From: FEN-1219 sp963817615
GTDB taxonomy: Bacteria; Pseudomonadota; Gammaproteobacteria; Steroidobacterales; Rariloculaceae
Length of the DNA: 64,000 nt
Direction of reading: 5' to 3'
Assembly: GCA_963817615.1 (NCBI GenBank)
Contig: CAWFPH010000007.1
Coordinates: 1 to 64,000 of the forward strand
Positions 8,747 through 16,289 of this stretch are shown in pieces. The position numbers and the translations under genes are program-made. The number at the start of each line of letters is the position of its first letter. The stretch's first letter is position 1. Under the pieces are notes generated by a model. That model saw only the letters and a program-made list of their open reading frames with translations. It did not search any database and was not told where the DNA came from.

Positions 8747-9316
8747 CTACTGCCGGAACCAGTGCCTCTCGAGGCAGTCGCGCAACCGCCGGCGTGCGCG
8801 CGACAGCAGCACCCAAACGTTGTTCTTGCTAGTGCCGAGGATGTCGGCCAAGTCGTCGCAACCGGTGCCGTCGAGCTCGCGAAGCGCGAACGTGCTCTTC
8901 AGCCTCTCGGGCAACGCGCCCAGGCAACCGACGAATGCAGCCATGAACTCTTCACGCTCGAGCAGCCTGTCGGGCGAGTCCCAATCGCCCGGTGGCGCCG
9001 CCCAGTGCCCTCGTTCGTCGAAGTCCTGGTCGGCGTTTGCAAGCTCGTCGACGGCTTGACGATCCGAAACCCGTCCATCGCGCGCCGTACGACGAAAGTG
9101 GTCGATGACCTTGTGCCGAAGTATGCCGATGAGCCAGGCGCGTTCTTTACCGGCATCCGCGAGTGCGCCTGAGGATTGGATCGCAGCGAGCAACGCCTCT
9201 TGGACGAGGTCCTCGGCCACGGTCCGATCGCGGACTCTGAGCAATGCGAATCGAAACAACGCATCGCCGTGCCGGTCAACCCACAGCATCGGATCGACGC
9301 TCGATTCCTCGGGCAT
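8747..9316 (-). CDS. ECF sigma factor (second of a tandem pair)
   Basis: This 189-residue sigma-70 family protein contains region 2 (DALFRFALLRVRDRTVAEDLVQEALLAA) and a region 4 helix-turn-helix (DLADILGTSKNNVWVLLSRARRRLRDCL). The ATG at 9316 has GGAGA nine bases upstream; the longer frame to 9460 overlaps the neighbouring sigma gene and is unlikely. A 128-base gap from the upstream sigma gene holds a TGTAA-N17-CGAGGC promoter-like site. The Asn-Asn-Val-Trp in the recognition helix and the conserved Cys in region 4 (DGTGCDDLAD) resemble a group of ECF factors linked to DUF2282/DUF692 loci. That group assignment is an inference. Confidence 0.88.
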   Translation of the reverse strand: MPEESSVDPMLWVDRHGDALFRFALLRVRDRTVAEDLVQEALLAAIQSSGALADAGKERAWLIGILRHKVIDHFRRTARDGRVSDRQAVDELANADQDFDERGHWAAPPGDWDSPDRLLEREEFMAAFVGCLGALPERLKSTFALRELDGTGCDDLADILGTSKNNVWVLLSRARRRLRDCLERHWFRQ

Positions 9317-9355
9317 TGCTGGCGATCTCCGTCGGACGCGGCCAAGCGCTCCGGC

Positions 9356-9383
9356 GCCTCGCCAAAACCACAACTCGATTACA
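9356..9383 (-). promoter_or_regulatory. ECF-type promoter before the second sigma gene
   Basis: Reading the minus strand, TGTAA (9383-9379) is followed after exactly 17 bases by CGAGGC (9361-9356). This matches the spacing of the three other sites in this locus. It lies between the two sigma genes, 40 bases before the ATG at 9316. The -10 half is the least similar of the set. Confidence 0.4.
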
Positions 9384-9443
9384 GCGCGTCGCGAGCCGCC
9401 CGGCAACTGCGTGGCGTGACGGCCGCGCTGCGGAGGTCGTGGG

Positions 9444-10019
9444 TCAATCGTCGCTGGCAACGTACTTCGCGAGCTGTTGCCGCGCCCTGCACAAACGCGT
9501 CAGAACGGCCCCTTGCGTGATGCCCATGATGACAGCGATCTCTGCGGTCGAATATCCCATGAGCACCTGCATGACGAGCGGTTCCCGATAAGTCTCGTCG
9601 AGGCGCAGAATTGCGTACTGCACGTCGCGAGTCGCGGCGTCCTCCACGACAGCGATGAGGTGCTGCTCGGCGGCGGTCAGGTCGTCGATGTTGGTCATCT
9701 CGTGGCGCCTGCGCTCGTAGGCGCGGGCGCATTCGCGACGCACGATCGTCAAGAACCATCGCTTCACCGCGGTTCGGTCTCGCAGGCGGTTCCAAGACTG
9801 CCAACCGCGCAGCAACGCTTCCTGCACTGCATCCTCGGCGACGGTCGGATCCCTCGTGAGCCAGAACGCGAATCGGTAGAGCTCTTTGCGATATTCGCGC
9901 ACCCAGTGCTCGAACTCGGACTGCTCGGCGCCGGAGCTGCGGCGGCCGCCGGCAACCGCGCCGAAGGGGCCTGCGTGAGCGCTCGGCCGGAGCGCCAGTG
10001 CGCCTGCGTCTTCGGTCAT
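9444..10019 (-). CDS. ECF sigma factor (first of a tandem pair)
   Basis: This 191-residue sigma factor has region 2 at about residues 38-100 (YRKELYRFAFWLTRDPTVAEDAVQEALLRGW) and region 4 at about 135-185 (YSTAEIAVIMGITQGAVLTRLCRARQQL). The DAVQEALLR block and AVLTRLCRAR recognition helix are typical of ECF sigmas. AGAGGAG lies nine bases before the ATG. It follows two zinc-finger anti-sigma-like genes on the same strand and has its own TGTAA-N17-CGACTC promoter-like site, which suggests autoregulation. The divergent bufferin operon carries a similar promoter, so this factor or its neighbour is the best candidate activator. Confidence 0.9.
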   Translation of the reverse strand: MTEDAGALALRPSAHAGPFGAVAGGRRSSGAEQSEFEHWVREYRKELYRFAFWLTRDPTVAEDAVQEALLRGWQSWNRLRDRTAVKRWFLTIVRRECARAYERRRHEMTNIDDLTAAEQHLIAVVEDAATRDVQYAILRLDETYREPLVMQVLMGYSTAEIAVIMGITQGAVLTRLCRARQQLAKYVASDD

Positions 10020-10083
10020 GCGGACGGTCTCCTCTCGTCGATTCGCCGACGCCCCTCGGCGGGCTCGGCATCACTCTACGGAT

Positions 10084-10111
10084 GAGTCGTTCGGATCACC
10101 GAAACCTTACA
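10084..10111 (-). promoter_or_regulatory. ECF-type promoter before the first sigma gene
   Basis: On the minus strand, TGTAA (10111-10107) and CGACTC (10089-10084) are separated by 17 bases. The site lies in the 97-base gap between the small anti-sigma gene and the sigma gene, giving a leader of about 60 bases. The element TGTAAG...CGACTC looks like an autoregulated ECF promoter. Confidence 0.55.
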
Positions 10112-10116
10112 CCGGA

Positions 10117-10359
10117 TCAGGGCCCCGCAAGGCTTTGCCGGATTCGTTCGCGCGCCTCGGGGCTCAGGCGTTGCGCTGCGGCCGGTGGAACGGCTGCGAG
10201 ACGCGCGGCCGCGCGGCGGATGAGAGCGAGCTGGGACGCATAGCGTCGGCACAGGCGGCACATCGCAAGATGCAAGCGCAGCGACAGCCGTTCGGACGTC
10301 TTGAGGCGCCGATCGAGCGCTGCCGATGAAAGCTCCGCTGCTTCGCGGCAATTCAGCAT
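10117..10359 (-). CDS. small zinc-finger (zf-HC2) anti-sigma-like protein
   Basis: This 80-residue protein carries the zinc-binding anti-sigma pattern: C4 (MLNCREA), then H30-x3-C34-x2-C37 (HLAMCRLC). It has no transmembrane segment, so it would act in the cytoplasm, unlike its larger neighbour. The ALDRRLKTSERLSLRLHL stretch is typical of small anti-sigma proteins coded beside ECF sigmas. It is 37 bases downstream of the DUF3379-like gene and upstream of the first sigma gene. The pairing with one of the two sigmas is inferred from position. Confidence 0.8.
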   Translation of the reverse strand: MLNCREAAELSSAALDRRLKTSERLSLRLHLAMCRLCRRYASQLALIRRAAARLAAVPPAAAQRLSPEARERIRQSLAGP

Positions 10360-10396
10360 GATTGTGAAGGCCCGGGCGGCGCCGAATTAGTCACGG

Positions 10397-11071
10397 TCAT
10401 ACCTCTCCGAGTACCGCCGCGGCAACACGGTCCCGCGTGCCGACGGGGACGTCCGCCTCGGCCATGACGGCGACCGCTCCGCCGGCACGCGGCAGCACGC
10501 GGCCGCGCATGCCGCTTGCGGCGATCCCAACCGGCCACGGCACGTGCTCCTGCGGCAGGACCAGCAGCGTCACCAGCCCCTCGGCCGTGCGCACGACCAA
10601 GTGCGGGACCTGCCGCCCTCGAAACGTGCAAGTCGTGGCATAGACCACGGCGCCGATGCCCGCTCTCAGATCGACGCGACGCACGGCGAGCACGCGTGCC
10701 ACGGCTCCGGCCGGCAGCGGGGCGTTGCTCGGATCGAGCGCCTGCGGTTCCGCGAGGACGTGCGCGACGACGTCGTCGGCGAGCATCCGGCCGCGGTGCT
10801 CGCCCTGTACGAACCATGCCGCGACGACGGCCGCGAGGGCTGCCGTTGCGGCGAGGGCGACCCGAGCCGGTGCACGCCCGAACGCTCCGCGGGGCGCTTC
10901 GGCGGACGCCGGCACCGGAATGCGCAACGCTCGGCCGAGCACGGAGTCGAGGCGGCGGGCGGCGCGAGCGTAGCGTGCGCATTGCTCGCAGCTGCGTTCG
11001 TGCGCGAGATAGTAGCTCTCGCGGCGACCGGGGTCCGCGTCGCACATTTTATGAAACGTTTCGCAATCCAT
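10397..11071 (-). CDS. DUF3379-like membrane anti-sigma protein
   Basis: This protein has about 224 residues from the ATG at 11071. The N-terminus has a zinc-finger pattern, C3 and H24-x3-C28-x2-C31 (AHERSCEQCARY). A single transmembrane helix (about residues 69-88, ARVALAATAALAAVVAAWFV) follows. The C-terminal domain of about 130 residues should face the periplasm and contains two Cys and a VPHLVVRTAEGLVTLLVLP core, resembling DUF3379. The longer frame to 11212 runs through the divergent promoter region and is not used. It opens the regulatory operon divergent to the bufferin genes. The layout suggests a membrane sensor that holds an ECF sigma until copper or another envelope signal arrives; the signal is inferred. 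Confidence 0.8.
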   Translation of the reverse strand: MDCETFHKMCDADPGRRESYYLAHERSCEQCARYARAARRLDSVLGRALRIPVPASAEAPRGAFGRAPARVALAATAALAAVVAAWFVQGEHRGRMLADDVVAHVLAEPQALDPSNAPLPAGAVARVLAVRRVDLRAGIGAVVYATTCTFRGRQVPHLVVRTAEGLVTLLVLPQEHVPWPVGIAASGMRGRVLPRAGGAVAVMAEADVPVGTRDRVAAAVLGEV

Positions 11072-11111
11072 CGGCGCTCGAGAGTCGCGAATCGGTCGTC
11101 GGAACGCAAAG

Positions 11112-11141
11112 CTAGACCCGACCGAGGCGCGGTTTATTGCA
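11112..11141 (-). promoter_or_regulatory. ECF-type promoter of the anti-sigma operon
   Basis: On the minus strand, TGCAATAAA (11141-11133) is followed after 13 bases by GGGTCTAG (11119-11112). Measured from TGCAA the gap to GGGTCT is 17 bases. The divergent bufferin promoter has TGTAATAAA, 13 bases, then CGGTCTAG, so the two are near-identical in both boxes and in spacing. The site is about 40 bases before the DUF3379-like start. Confidence 0.6.
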
Positions 11142-11258
11142 GCTCGTCCCGCGGCATCGGTATGTACAGAATCCGTCGAGCAAGTGCAACCGGCCCCGGC
11201 GTCCGGCGGCAAGGCTTCTGTCGCGAGTCGAGCGAGCGCGCAACGAATACGTGCCGTC

Positions 11259-11288
11259 TGTAATAAAGCGAATCCCGCAACGGTCTAG
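11259..11288 (+). promoter_or_regulatory. ECF-type promoter of the bufferin operon
   Basis: TGTAATAAA at 11259-11267 is followed after 13 bases by CGGTCTAG at 11281-11288. Both boxes match the divergent anti-sigma promoter with one change each. The predicted leader before bufA (11331) is about 35-40 bases and ends with GGAGG. The match of two boxes and spacing on opposite strands is unlikely by chance. Confidence 0.65.
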
Positions 11289-11330
11289 ATTGGCCGTACT
11301 CCCTGTCGAATTTCAACGGAGGTTCTTCTG

Positions 11331-11600
11331 ATGAAAGTTGCGAAACTCGTGATGTCCGCCGTGGCGGCGACGGTCGTGGTCCCCCTATTTGCGAACGCTC
11401 AGCCGGCGCCGAAGCCGAAATACGACGCCGAAAAATGCTACGGCGTGAACGCCGCGGGAAAAAACGACTGCGCGGCGACGGGCAACCACTCCTGCGCCGG
11501 CATGGCCAAGCGCGATCGTGACCCGAACTCGTGGATCTACGTGCCCACTGGGTCGTGCCAAAAGATCGCGGGCGGCAGCCTCACGGCCAAGAACGGCTGA
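11331..11600 (+). CDS. bufA: bufferin precursor (DUF2282), copper-binding RiPP
   Basis: This is an 89-residue exported peptide. A signal peptide (MKVAKLVMSAVAATVVVPLFANAQ) is cleaved before a short metal-binding core. Four cysteines, C36 (EKCYG), C47 (NDCAA), C55 (HSCAG) and C76 (GSCQK), match the DUF2282 pattern. In characterised bufferins, such Cys residues are modified by a DUF692 enzyme so that the periplasmic peptide chelates copper. The start follows CGGAGGTTCTTCTG. The gene is first in a four-gene operon with its modifying enzymes. Function is by family resemblance and gene order; the exact modification here is not known. Confidence 0.9.
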   Translation: MKVAKLVMSAVAATVVVPLFANAQPAPKPKYDAEKCYGVNAAGKNDCAATGNHSCAGMAKRDRDPNSWIYVPTGSCQKIAGGSLTAKNG

Positions 11601-11636
11601 CGGCGGCGGGCGGGTCGCGCGCAACGGTCGGCGGAC

Positions 11637-12482
11637 ATGACGGGCATCGAGGCACGAGTAGGTATCGGTCTTCGTGGACCGCACCTCGCCGACGTACGCG
11701 CGACCCGTCCGGCCATCGGGTGGTTCGAAGTGCACTCCGAGAACTACCTGGGCGCGGGTCCGGCGCTCGCGGCGCTGCTCGACGTGCGCCGCGACTACCC
11801 GCTGAGCCTGCACGGCGTCGGCCTATCGCTCGGCAGTGCCGACGGCCTGGATCACGGCCACTTGAGCGAGATCGCCTCGCTTGCGCAGAGGACGCAGCCG
11901 TTTCTCGTCTCGGAGCACCTCTCGTGGAGCATCGCCGAGGGCACCTACCTCAACGATCTGCTGCCGCTGCCGTATACCGAGGAAGCGCTCGACGTGGTCG
12001 CGCGAAACGTCGCGCAGGTGCAGGAAGCGCTCGGCCGCCGCATCCTGATCGAGAACCCGTCGAGTTATCTCGAGTTCCGCCACTCGACGATTCCGGAAGT
12101 GGAGTTCCTCATGCAGCTGGTGCGCCGAACCGGTTGCGCGTTGCTGCTCGACGTGAACAACGTGTTCGTGACGTGCACGAACTTCGGCGATGACGCCGCG
12201 GCCTACCTCGAGGCGATTGCGCCCGAGGTGGTCGCCGAGATCCATCTCGCCGGCCACCTGCGTACCGAACGCCGACAGCCGCCGCTGCTGATCGACGACC
12301 ACGGCGACGTGGTCTGCGACGAGGTGTGGGCGCTTTACGCCACGGCGCTCGAGCGTTTCGGCATCGTGCCGAGCCTGATCGAGTGGGACCGGCGGCTGCC
12401 GGCGTTGCCCGTATTGCTCGGCGAAGCGCGCAAGGCAGAGCGCATCGCGGGCCGGAGCCACCATGTCGACGACGCTGCTTGA
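11637..12482 (+). CDS. bufB: DUF692 multinuclear non-haem iron oxidase (MNIO)
   Basis: This 281-residue TIM-barrel enzyme of the DUF692/MNIO family modifies precursor-peptide cysteines. Expected iron ligands and active-site residues are present: H33/E35 in EVHSENY, H59 in SLHGVGLSLG, E93-H94 in SEHLSW, E139-N140 in ENPSSY, D172/N174 in LLDVNNV, H203 and H207 in HLAGH, D221-H222 in DDHGD, and E249 in EWD. It lies 36 bases after bufA and overlaps the DUF2063 gene by 20 bases, so translation is probably coupled. It acts in the cytoplasm before export of the peptide. Confidence 0.95.
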   Translation: MTGIEARVGIGLRGPHLADVRATRPAIGWFEVHSENYLGAGPALAALLDVRRDYPLSLHGVGLSLGSADGLDHGHLSEIASLAQRTQPFLVSEHLSWSIAEGTYLNDLLPLPYTEEALDVVARNVAQVQEALGRRILIENPSSYLEFRHSTIPEVEFLMQLVRRTGCALLLDVNNVFVTCTNFGDDAAAYLEAIAPEVVAEIHLAGHLRTERRQPPLLIDDHGDVVCDEVWALYATALERFGIVPSLIEWDRRLPALPVLLGEARKAERIAGRSHHVDDAA

Positions 12483-13269
12483 GGTCCAACGCGCTTTTCG
12501 CGCCGCGCTGCTCACCGGCGAAGAGGCTGCGCTGCGCGCGCTGGTTCGCGACGACGGGCTCGCGCCCGAGGAGCGGATCGACGTTTACCGGAACAACGTG
12601 GTGGCGTCGCTGACGGAGGTGCTGGCCGACACGTATCCGGCCGTCCGCCGGCTCGTCGACCCGCGGTTCTTCGCGTACGCGGCGCACGAGTTTCTGACGG
12701 CGCATCCGCCGACGCGCCCGAGACTCGCAGAATACGGCGCGGAGCTCGCGCGGTTCCTGGCCGATTTCGCGCCGTGTAAGCACTTGACGTATTTGCCGGA
12801 CGTCGCACGCCTCGAATGGCTGGTGCACTCGGCTGCGCATGCGCCGGAGGCGGAGCCGCTATCGGCCGAGACGTTGCGTTCGTACGGGCTCGAGCAGACG
12901 CCGCGGCTCGTGCTGCGGCTGCATCCGTCCCTGGGCCACCTCGAATCGCGCTGGCCCATCGATCGGATTTGGTCCGAGAATCGCGGCGCGGGCTCGGACG
13001 ACGCGGGCGAGATCGACCTCGACGCGGGCGGAGTGCTGCTCGAGGTCGCCCGCTCGGCGCATGGCGTCGTGCTCAGAAAGCTCGATTCCGGCAACTTCGC
13101 GTTTCGTGCCGCGCTGCGCGTTGGCGCGACGCTCGAAGCCGCAGCAGAGGCCGCGCTATCGGTCGACGGCGATTTCGAGTTGCGGACCGCGCTCGTCGAC
13201 GTCTTCGCGTCGAGGGCGGTCGTGAGCGCAACGTTGGGCGCTGCGGAACGCCAAGGAGATCACGCATGA
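12463..13269 (+). CDS. bufC: DUF2063 partner protein of the MNIO enzyme
   Basis: This 268-residue protein has the N-terminal DUF2063 DNA-binding-like fold (residues about 5-100, with RIDVYRNNVVASLTEVLADTYPAV). A C-terminal domain of lower conservation follows. In bufferin and related MNIO systems the DUF2063 protein binds the precursor and delivers it to the DUF692 enzyme. Overlap with bufB upstream and an ATGA overlap with the DoxX gene downstream point to one transcript. No catalytic residues are expected. Confidence 0.93.
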   Translation: MSTTLLEVQRAFRAALLTGEEAALRALVRDDGLAPEERIDVYRNNVVASLTEVLADTYPAVRRLVDPRFFAYAAHEFLTAHPPTRPRLAEYGAELARFLADFAPCKHLTYLPDVARLEWLVHSAAHAPEAEPLSAETLRSYGLEQTPRLVLRLHPSLGHLESRWPIDRIWSENRGAGSDDAGEIDLDAGGVLLEVARSAHGVVLRKLDSGNFAFRAALRVGATLEAAAEAALSVDGDFELRTALVDVFASRAVVSATLGAAERQGDHA

Positions 13270-13736
13270 TTGCTCGCGCCGAGATCGAAGCGTCCGGCAC
13301 GCCGCTGCAGACGAAGCTGCGCGCGTTGCTCGAAGCGTTGGAGCGCGTTCCGGTATGGCTGTTCCAGCTGCTATTTCGGATCTGCGTGGCCGGCGTGTTT
13401 TGGGACTCGGGTCAGACGAAGATCGACAGTTGGCAGTCGACGATCCTGCTGTTCGAGAACGAATACAAGGTGCCCATCCTCTCGCCCGAGATCGCCGCGA
13501 CGCTTGCGACGACCATCGAGCTCGCTTGCCCCGTGTTGCTCGTCGTCGGTCTCGGCGCACGGCTCGCGACGCTGCCGATGCTCGCCATGACGTTCGTGAT
13601 CGAAGCCTTCGTCTACCCCGAGGATTGGCTGCAGCACCTCACCTGGGCCTCGATGTTGCTGTTCATCTTGAGCCGCGGACCGGGGCCCGTGTCCCTCGAC
13701 TATTGGATCGCACGCAAGGCGCTGCGGGGCTCGTAA
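13266..13736 (+). CDS. DoxX-family membrane protein of the bufferin operon
   Basis: This 156-residue membrane protein has four predicted helices (around residues 27-45, 72-95, 100-112 and 120-140). The RICVAGVFWDSGQTKIDSW block is typical of DoxX proteins. The ATG at 13266 overlaps the bufC stop (ATGA). A longer in-frame extension to 12816 runs through bufC and is not real. DoxX genes often end DUF2282-DUF692-DUF2063 operons, where their job is unclear; a redox or membrane-anchoring role has been suggested for the family. Confidence 0.9.
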   Translation: MIARAEIEASGTPLQTKLRALLEALERVPVWLFQLLFRICVAGVFWDSGQTKIDSWQSTILLFENEYKVPILSPEIAATLATTIELACPVLLVVGLGARLATLPMLAMTFVIEAFVYPEDWLQHLTWASMLLFILSRGPGPVSLDYWIARKALRGS

Positions 13737-13770
13737 CGGGACCGAGCCGTCGCCCGGAGAGAGGCGCCGC

Positions 13771-16206
13771 TCATTCGTAGCGCAGCGCGATCAGCGGATC
13801 GACCTTGGTCGCGCGCCGCGCGGGCAGGAAGCACGCGGCTGCGGCAACGCCGCCGAGAGCGACGGCGACGATGCCGAGCGTGAGCGGATCGCGCGCGCCG
13901 ACGCCGTAGAGCAGCGACGACAGCAGTCGCCCGAGCAGCAGCGCGCCCGTGAGCCCGAGCGCGAGACCGATCGCGGCAAGCCGCAAGCCGCTGCGGAACA
14001 CCAGGCTACGCAGCTCTGCGCCGCTCGCGCCGAGCGCCGCGCGAATGCCGAGCTCGTGCGTGCGCTGAGTGACAGCATAGGCGATCACACCGTAGATGCC
14101 GATCGAGGCCAGCAGCAGCGCGATGGCCGCGAAGATCCCGAGCAACAGGCCCTCCACGCGATTGGCACTGAGCGATTGGTTTTCGATCTGCTCGAGCGTC
14201 CGGATGTTGCTCAACGCCTGGTCCGCGTTCACGCTCTCGACCGCACGTCGCACGGCGGTCTCGAGGCTGCTCGGCTCGATGGCGGCACGGACGACGAGGT
14301 CGGCGAAGTACACGGGGCTCTGCTCGAGCGAGACGTACATGCCGGCGCTCTTGTCGTCGTCGAGCCCGTTGATCTTCTCGTCCGCAATCACGCCGACGAT
14401 CTGCCATGGAATCTCGGCGCCGAGCTCGGTCTTGCCGGGCACGATCTGCTGCACGAGGATCCGCTGCCCGATCGGATCCTCGCCGGGAAACTCGCGCTTA
14501 GCGAGCGTCTCGTTCACGACCATGGCGGGCGGGGCGCCCGCCTTGTCCTGCGCCGACAGGGCGCGGCCCTTGATCACGTTGATCCGCAGCGTCGCGAAGT
14601 ACGACGAGCTCACCATTTTGAAGAAACCGGCGCCGCGGTTGGCGCGATCGACGCTCTCCCGGTTCGCGACCTGATACGGCATGCCGTATCCCCAGCCTTG
14701 CAGGGGCAACGCCGACGTCAGTGCGGTCTCGCGCACGCCGGGCACCGCTTCGACGGCCGCGCGGAGCGACGCGAGGTATGCATTGAGCTCGACGGGATCC
14801 GGGTGCCGGTTCTGCGCGATCGGCAAGGCGGCCGTCAGCACGTTGCTCGAGTCGAATCCGGGGTCGACCGCGAGCAGGCTCGAGAGGCTGCGGAGCATCA
14901 AGCCCGAGCCGACGAGCAGCACGAACGCCAGCGCAATCTCGGCGACGACGAGCGCATTCCTCACCTGCCGACCCGACCCGCTCGGCGTCGTGCCCGCGCC
15001 GCCTTCCTTCATCGCCTCGGCGAGGTTCGAGCGCGCCGCTTGAACGGCCGGCGCAAGGCCGAACAGCACGCCCGTCACGATCGACGCCGCGAGCGCGAAC
15101 AGCAGCACCTGCATGTTCATGCGAACATCGACCTCGGCCGGCAGCGCGAACGGCGGGAGCAGCGACTTGATCCAGCGCATCGCCGCGTATCCGACTCCGA
15201 CGCCGATGAGGCCCCCCACGGCCGACAAGAGCACGCTTTCGATCAGGAATTGCCGCATCAAGCGCCAGCGCCCCGCGCCGATCGCGGCACGGACCGACAC
15301 GTCGCGCCGGCGCGCGATGCCGCGTGCGAGTGCGATGTTCGCGAGGTTCGCGCAGCCGATCAGCAGAACGAAGGCGGTGGCGGTGAACAGCGCGAGCACC
15401 GCGGTGCGCATCTGCGGCCCACCGATCTGCGCAGCCAACGGATCGACCGCAACGCCCCAGCCCTTGTTCGAGTCCGGATACTGATCTGCGATGCGCCGGC
15501 CGATCACGTCCATCTCGGCGCGGGCCTGCTCGAGCGTGACGCCGGGCTTGAGCTTGCCGATCGCGCCGAACCAGTGGAAATTGCGCGTCATGTTCGCCGG
15601 CTCGAATGCGAGCGGCTTGATGATTTGCTGCGGCGAGCGATCGTAGAGCCCGCCCTTGTCGAGGACGCCGACGACCGTGTACGGCTCGCCGTCGAGCGCG
15701 ATGCTTCGGTTCACGATAGAAGGATCGGAGCCGAAGCGGCTCTGCCAAAGCGCATAGCTCAGTAGTACTACGTGATCCTTGCCGACCTCATCCTCGCCGG
15801 GCAGGAATTTGCGGCCGAGCAGAAGCTTTACGCCCTGGATATCGAGGAGCTCGGGCGACACGCGCGCTCCGCGGAGCTGCTCGGGCTCGTCGCCCCCCGT
15901 GAGGGTCGCATTCCACCCGGTTTGCGCGGCCAAATACTCGAACACGGTGCTCTGCCGCTTCCAGTCGAGGAAGTTCAGCGTCGAGATCCCATTCGGTCCG
16001 CCGTCGGGCCGTTTCTCGAGCACGCGCACGACGCGGTCCGCGTTTGGGTATGGCAGCGGGCTGATCAGCACGCCGTTCACGAAGCTGAACATCGCGGCGT
16101 TCGCGCCGATTGCGAGGGCGATCGTTGCGATCGCCATCGCGGCAAAGCCCGGGCTGTTGCGCAGCTGGCGAAGCGCGTACCGCAGGTCGTAACGCAGCTC
16201 GGACAT
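13771..16206 (-). CDS. ADOP-family MacB/FtsX permease
   Basis: This 811-residue ABC-transporter permease has the layout of the ADOP family: an N-terminal DLRYALRQLRNSPGFAAMA block and first helix, then a MacB-like periplasmic domain. A central FtsX domain (about residues 280-430) and an RNALVVAEIALAFVLLVGSG helix come next. A second periplasmic domain and a second FtsX domain (about 690-800) complete it, ending in FLPARRATKVDPLIALRYE. No ATPase gene is adjacent, which is usual for these orphan permeases. It may work with an ATPase encoded elsewhere in export of peptides or envelope components. The gene is convergent with the bufferin operon. Confidence 0.92.
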   Translation of the reverse strand: MSELRYDLRYALRQLRNSPGFAAMAIATIALAIGANAAMFSFVNGVLISPLPYPNADRVVRVLEKRPDGGPNGISTLNFLDWKRQSTVFEYLAAQTGWNATLTGGDEPEQLRGARVSPELLDIQGVKLLLGRKFLPGEDEVGKDHVVLLSYALWQSRFGSDPSIVNRSIALDGEPYTVVGVLDKGGLYDRSPQQIIKPLAFEPANMTRNFHWFGAIGKLKPGVTLEQARAEMDVIGRRIADQYPDSNKGWGVAVDPLAAQIGGPQMRTAVLALFTATAFVLLIGCANLANIALARGIARRRDVSVRAAIGAGRWRLMRQFLIESVLLSAVGGLIGVGVGYAAMRWIKSLLPPFALPAEVDVRMNMQVLLFALAASIVTGVLFGLAPAVQAARSNLAEAMKEGGAGTTPSGSGRQVRNALVVAEIALAFVLLVGSGLMLRSLSSLLAVDPGFDSSNVLTAALPIAQNRHPDPVELNAYLASLRAAVEAVPGVRETALTSALPLQGWGYGMPYQVANRESVDRANRGAGFFKMVSSSYFATLRINVIKGRALSAQDKAGAPPAMVVNETLAKREFPGEDPIGQRILVQQIVPGKTELGAEIPWQIVGVIADEKINGLDDDKSAGMYVSLEQSPVYFADLVVRAAIEPSSLETAVRRAVESVNADQALSNIRTLEQIENQSLSANRVEGLLLGIFAAIALLLASIGIYGVIAYAVTQRTHELGIRAALGASGAELRSLVFRSGLRLAAIGLALGLTGALLLGRLLSSLLYGVGARDPLTLGIVAVALGGVAAAACFLPARRATKVDPLIALRYE

Positions 16207-16289
16207 GGCGACGGTCTCCCGAGCTTATGCCGCCGTGAAAAACAGCATGGGCAGCAGAGTGTTTCCGCCAGGAGCTGGAGCTGTGGAGC

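Noticed and set aside
12816..13265. An in-frame N-terminal extension of the DoxX protein.
   Set aside because: It overlaps bufC and is Ala/Arg-rich; the ATG at 13266 at the bufC stop gives a normal DoxX protein.
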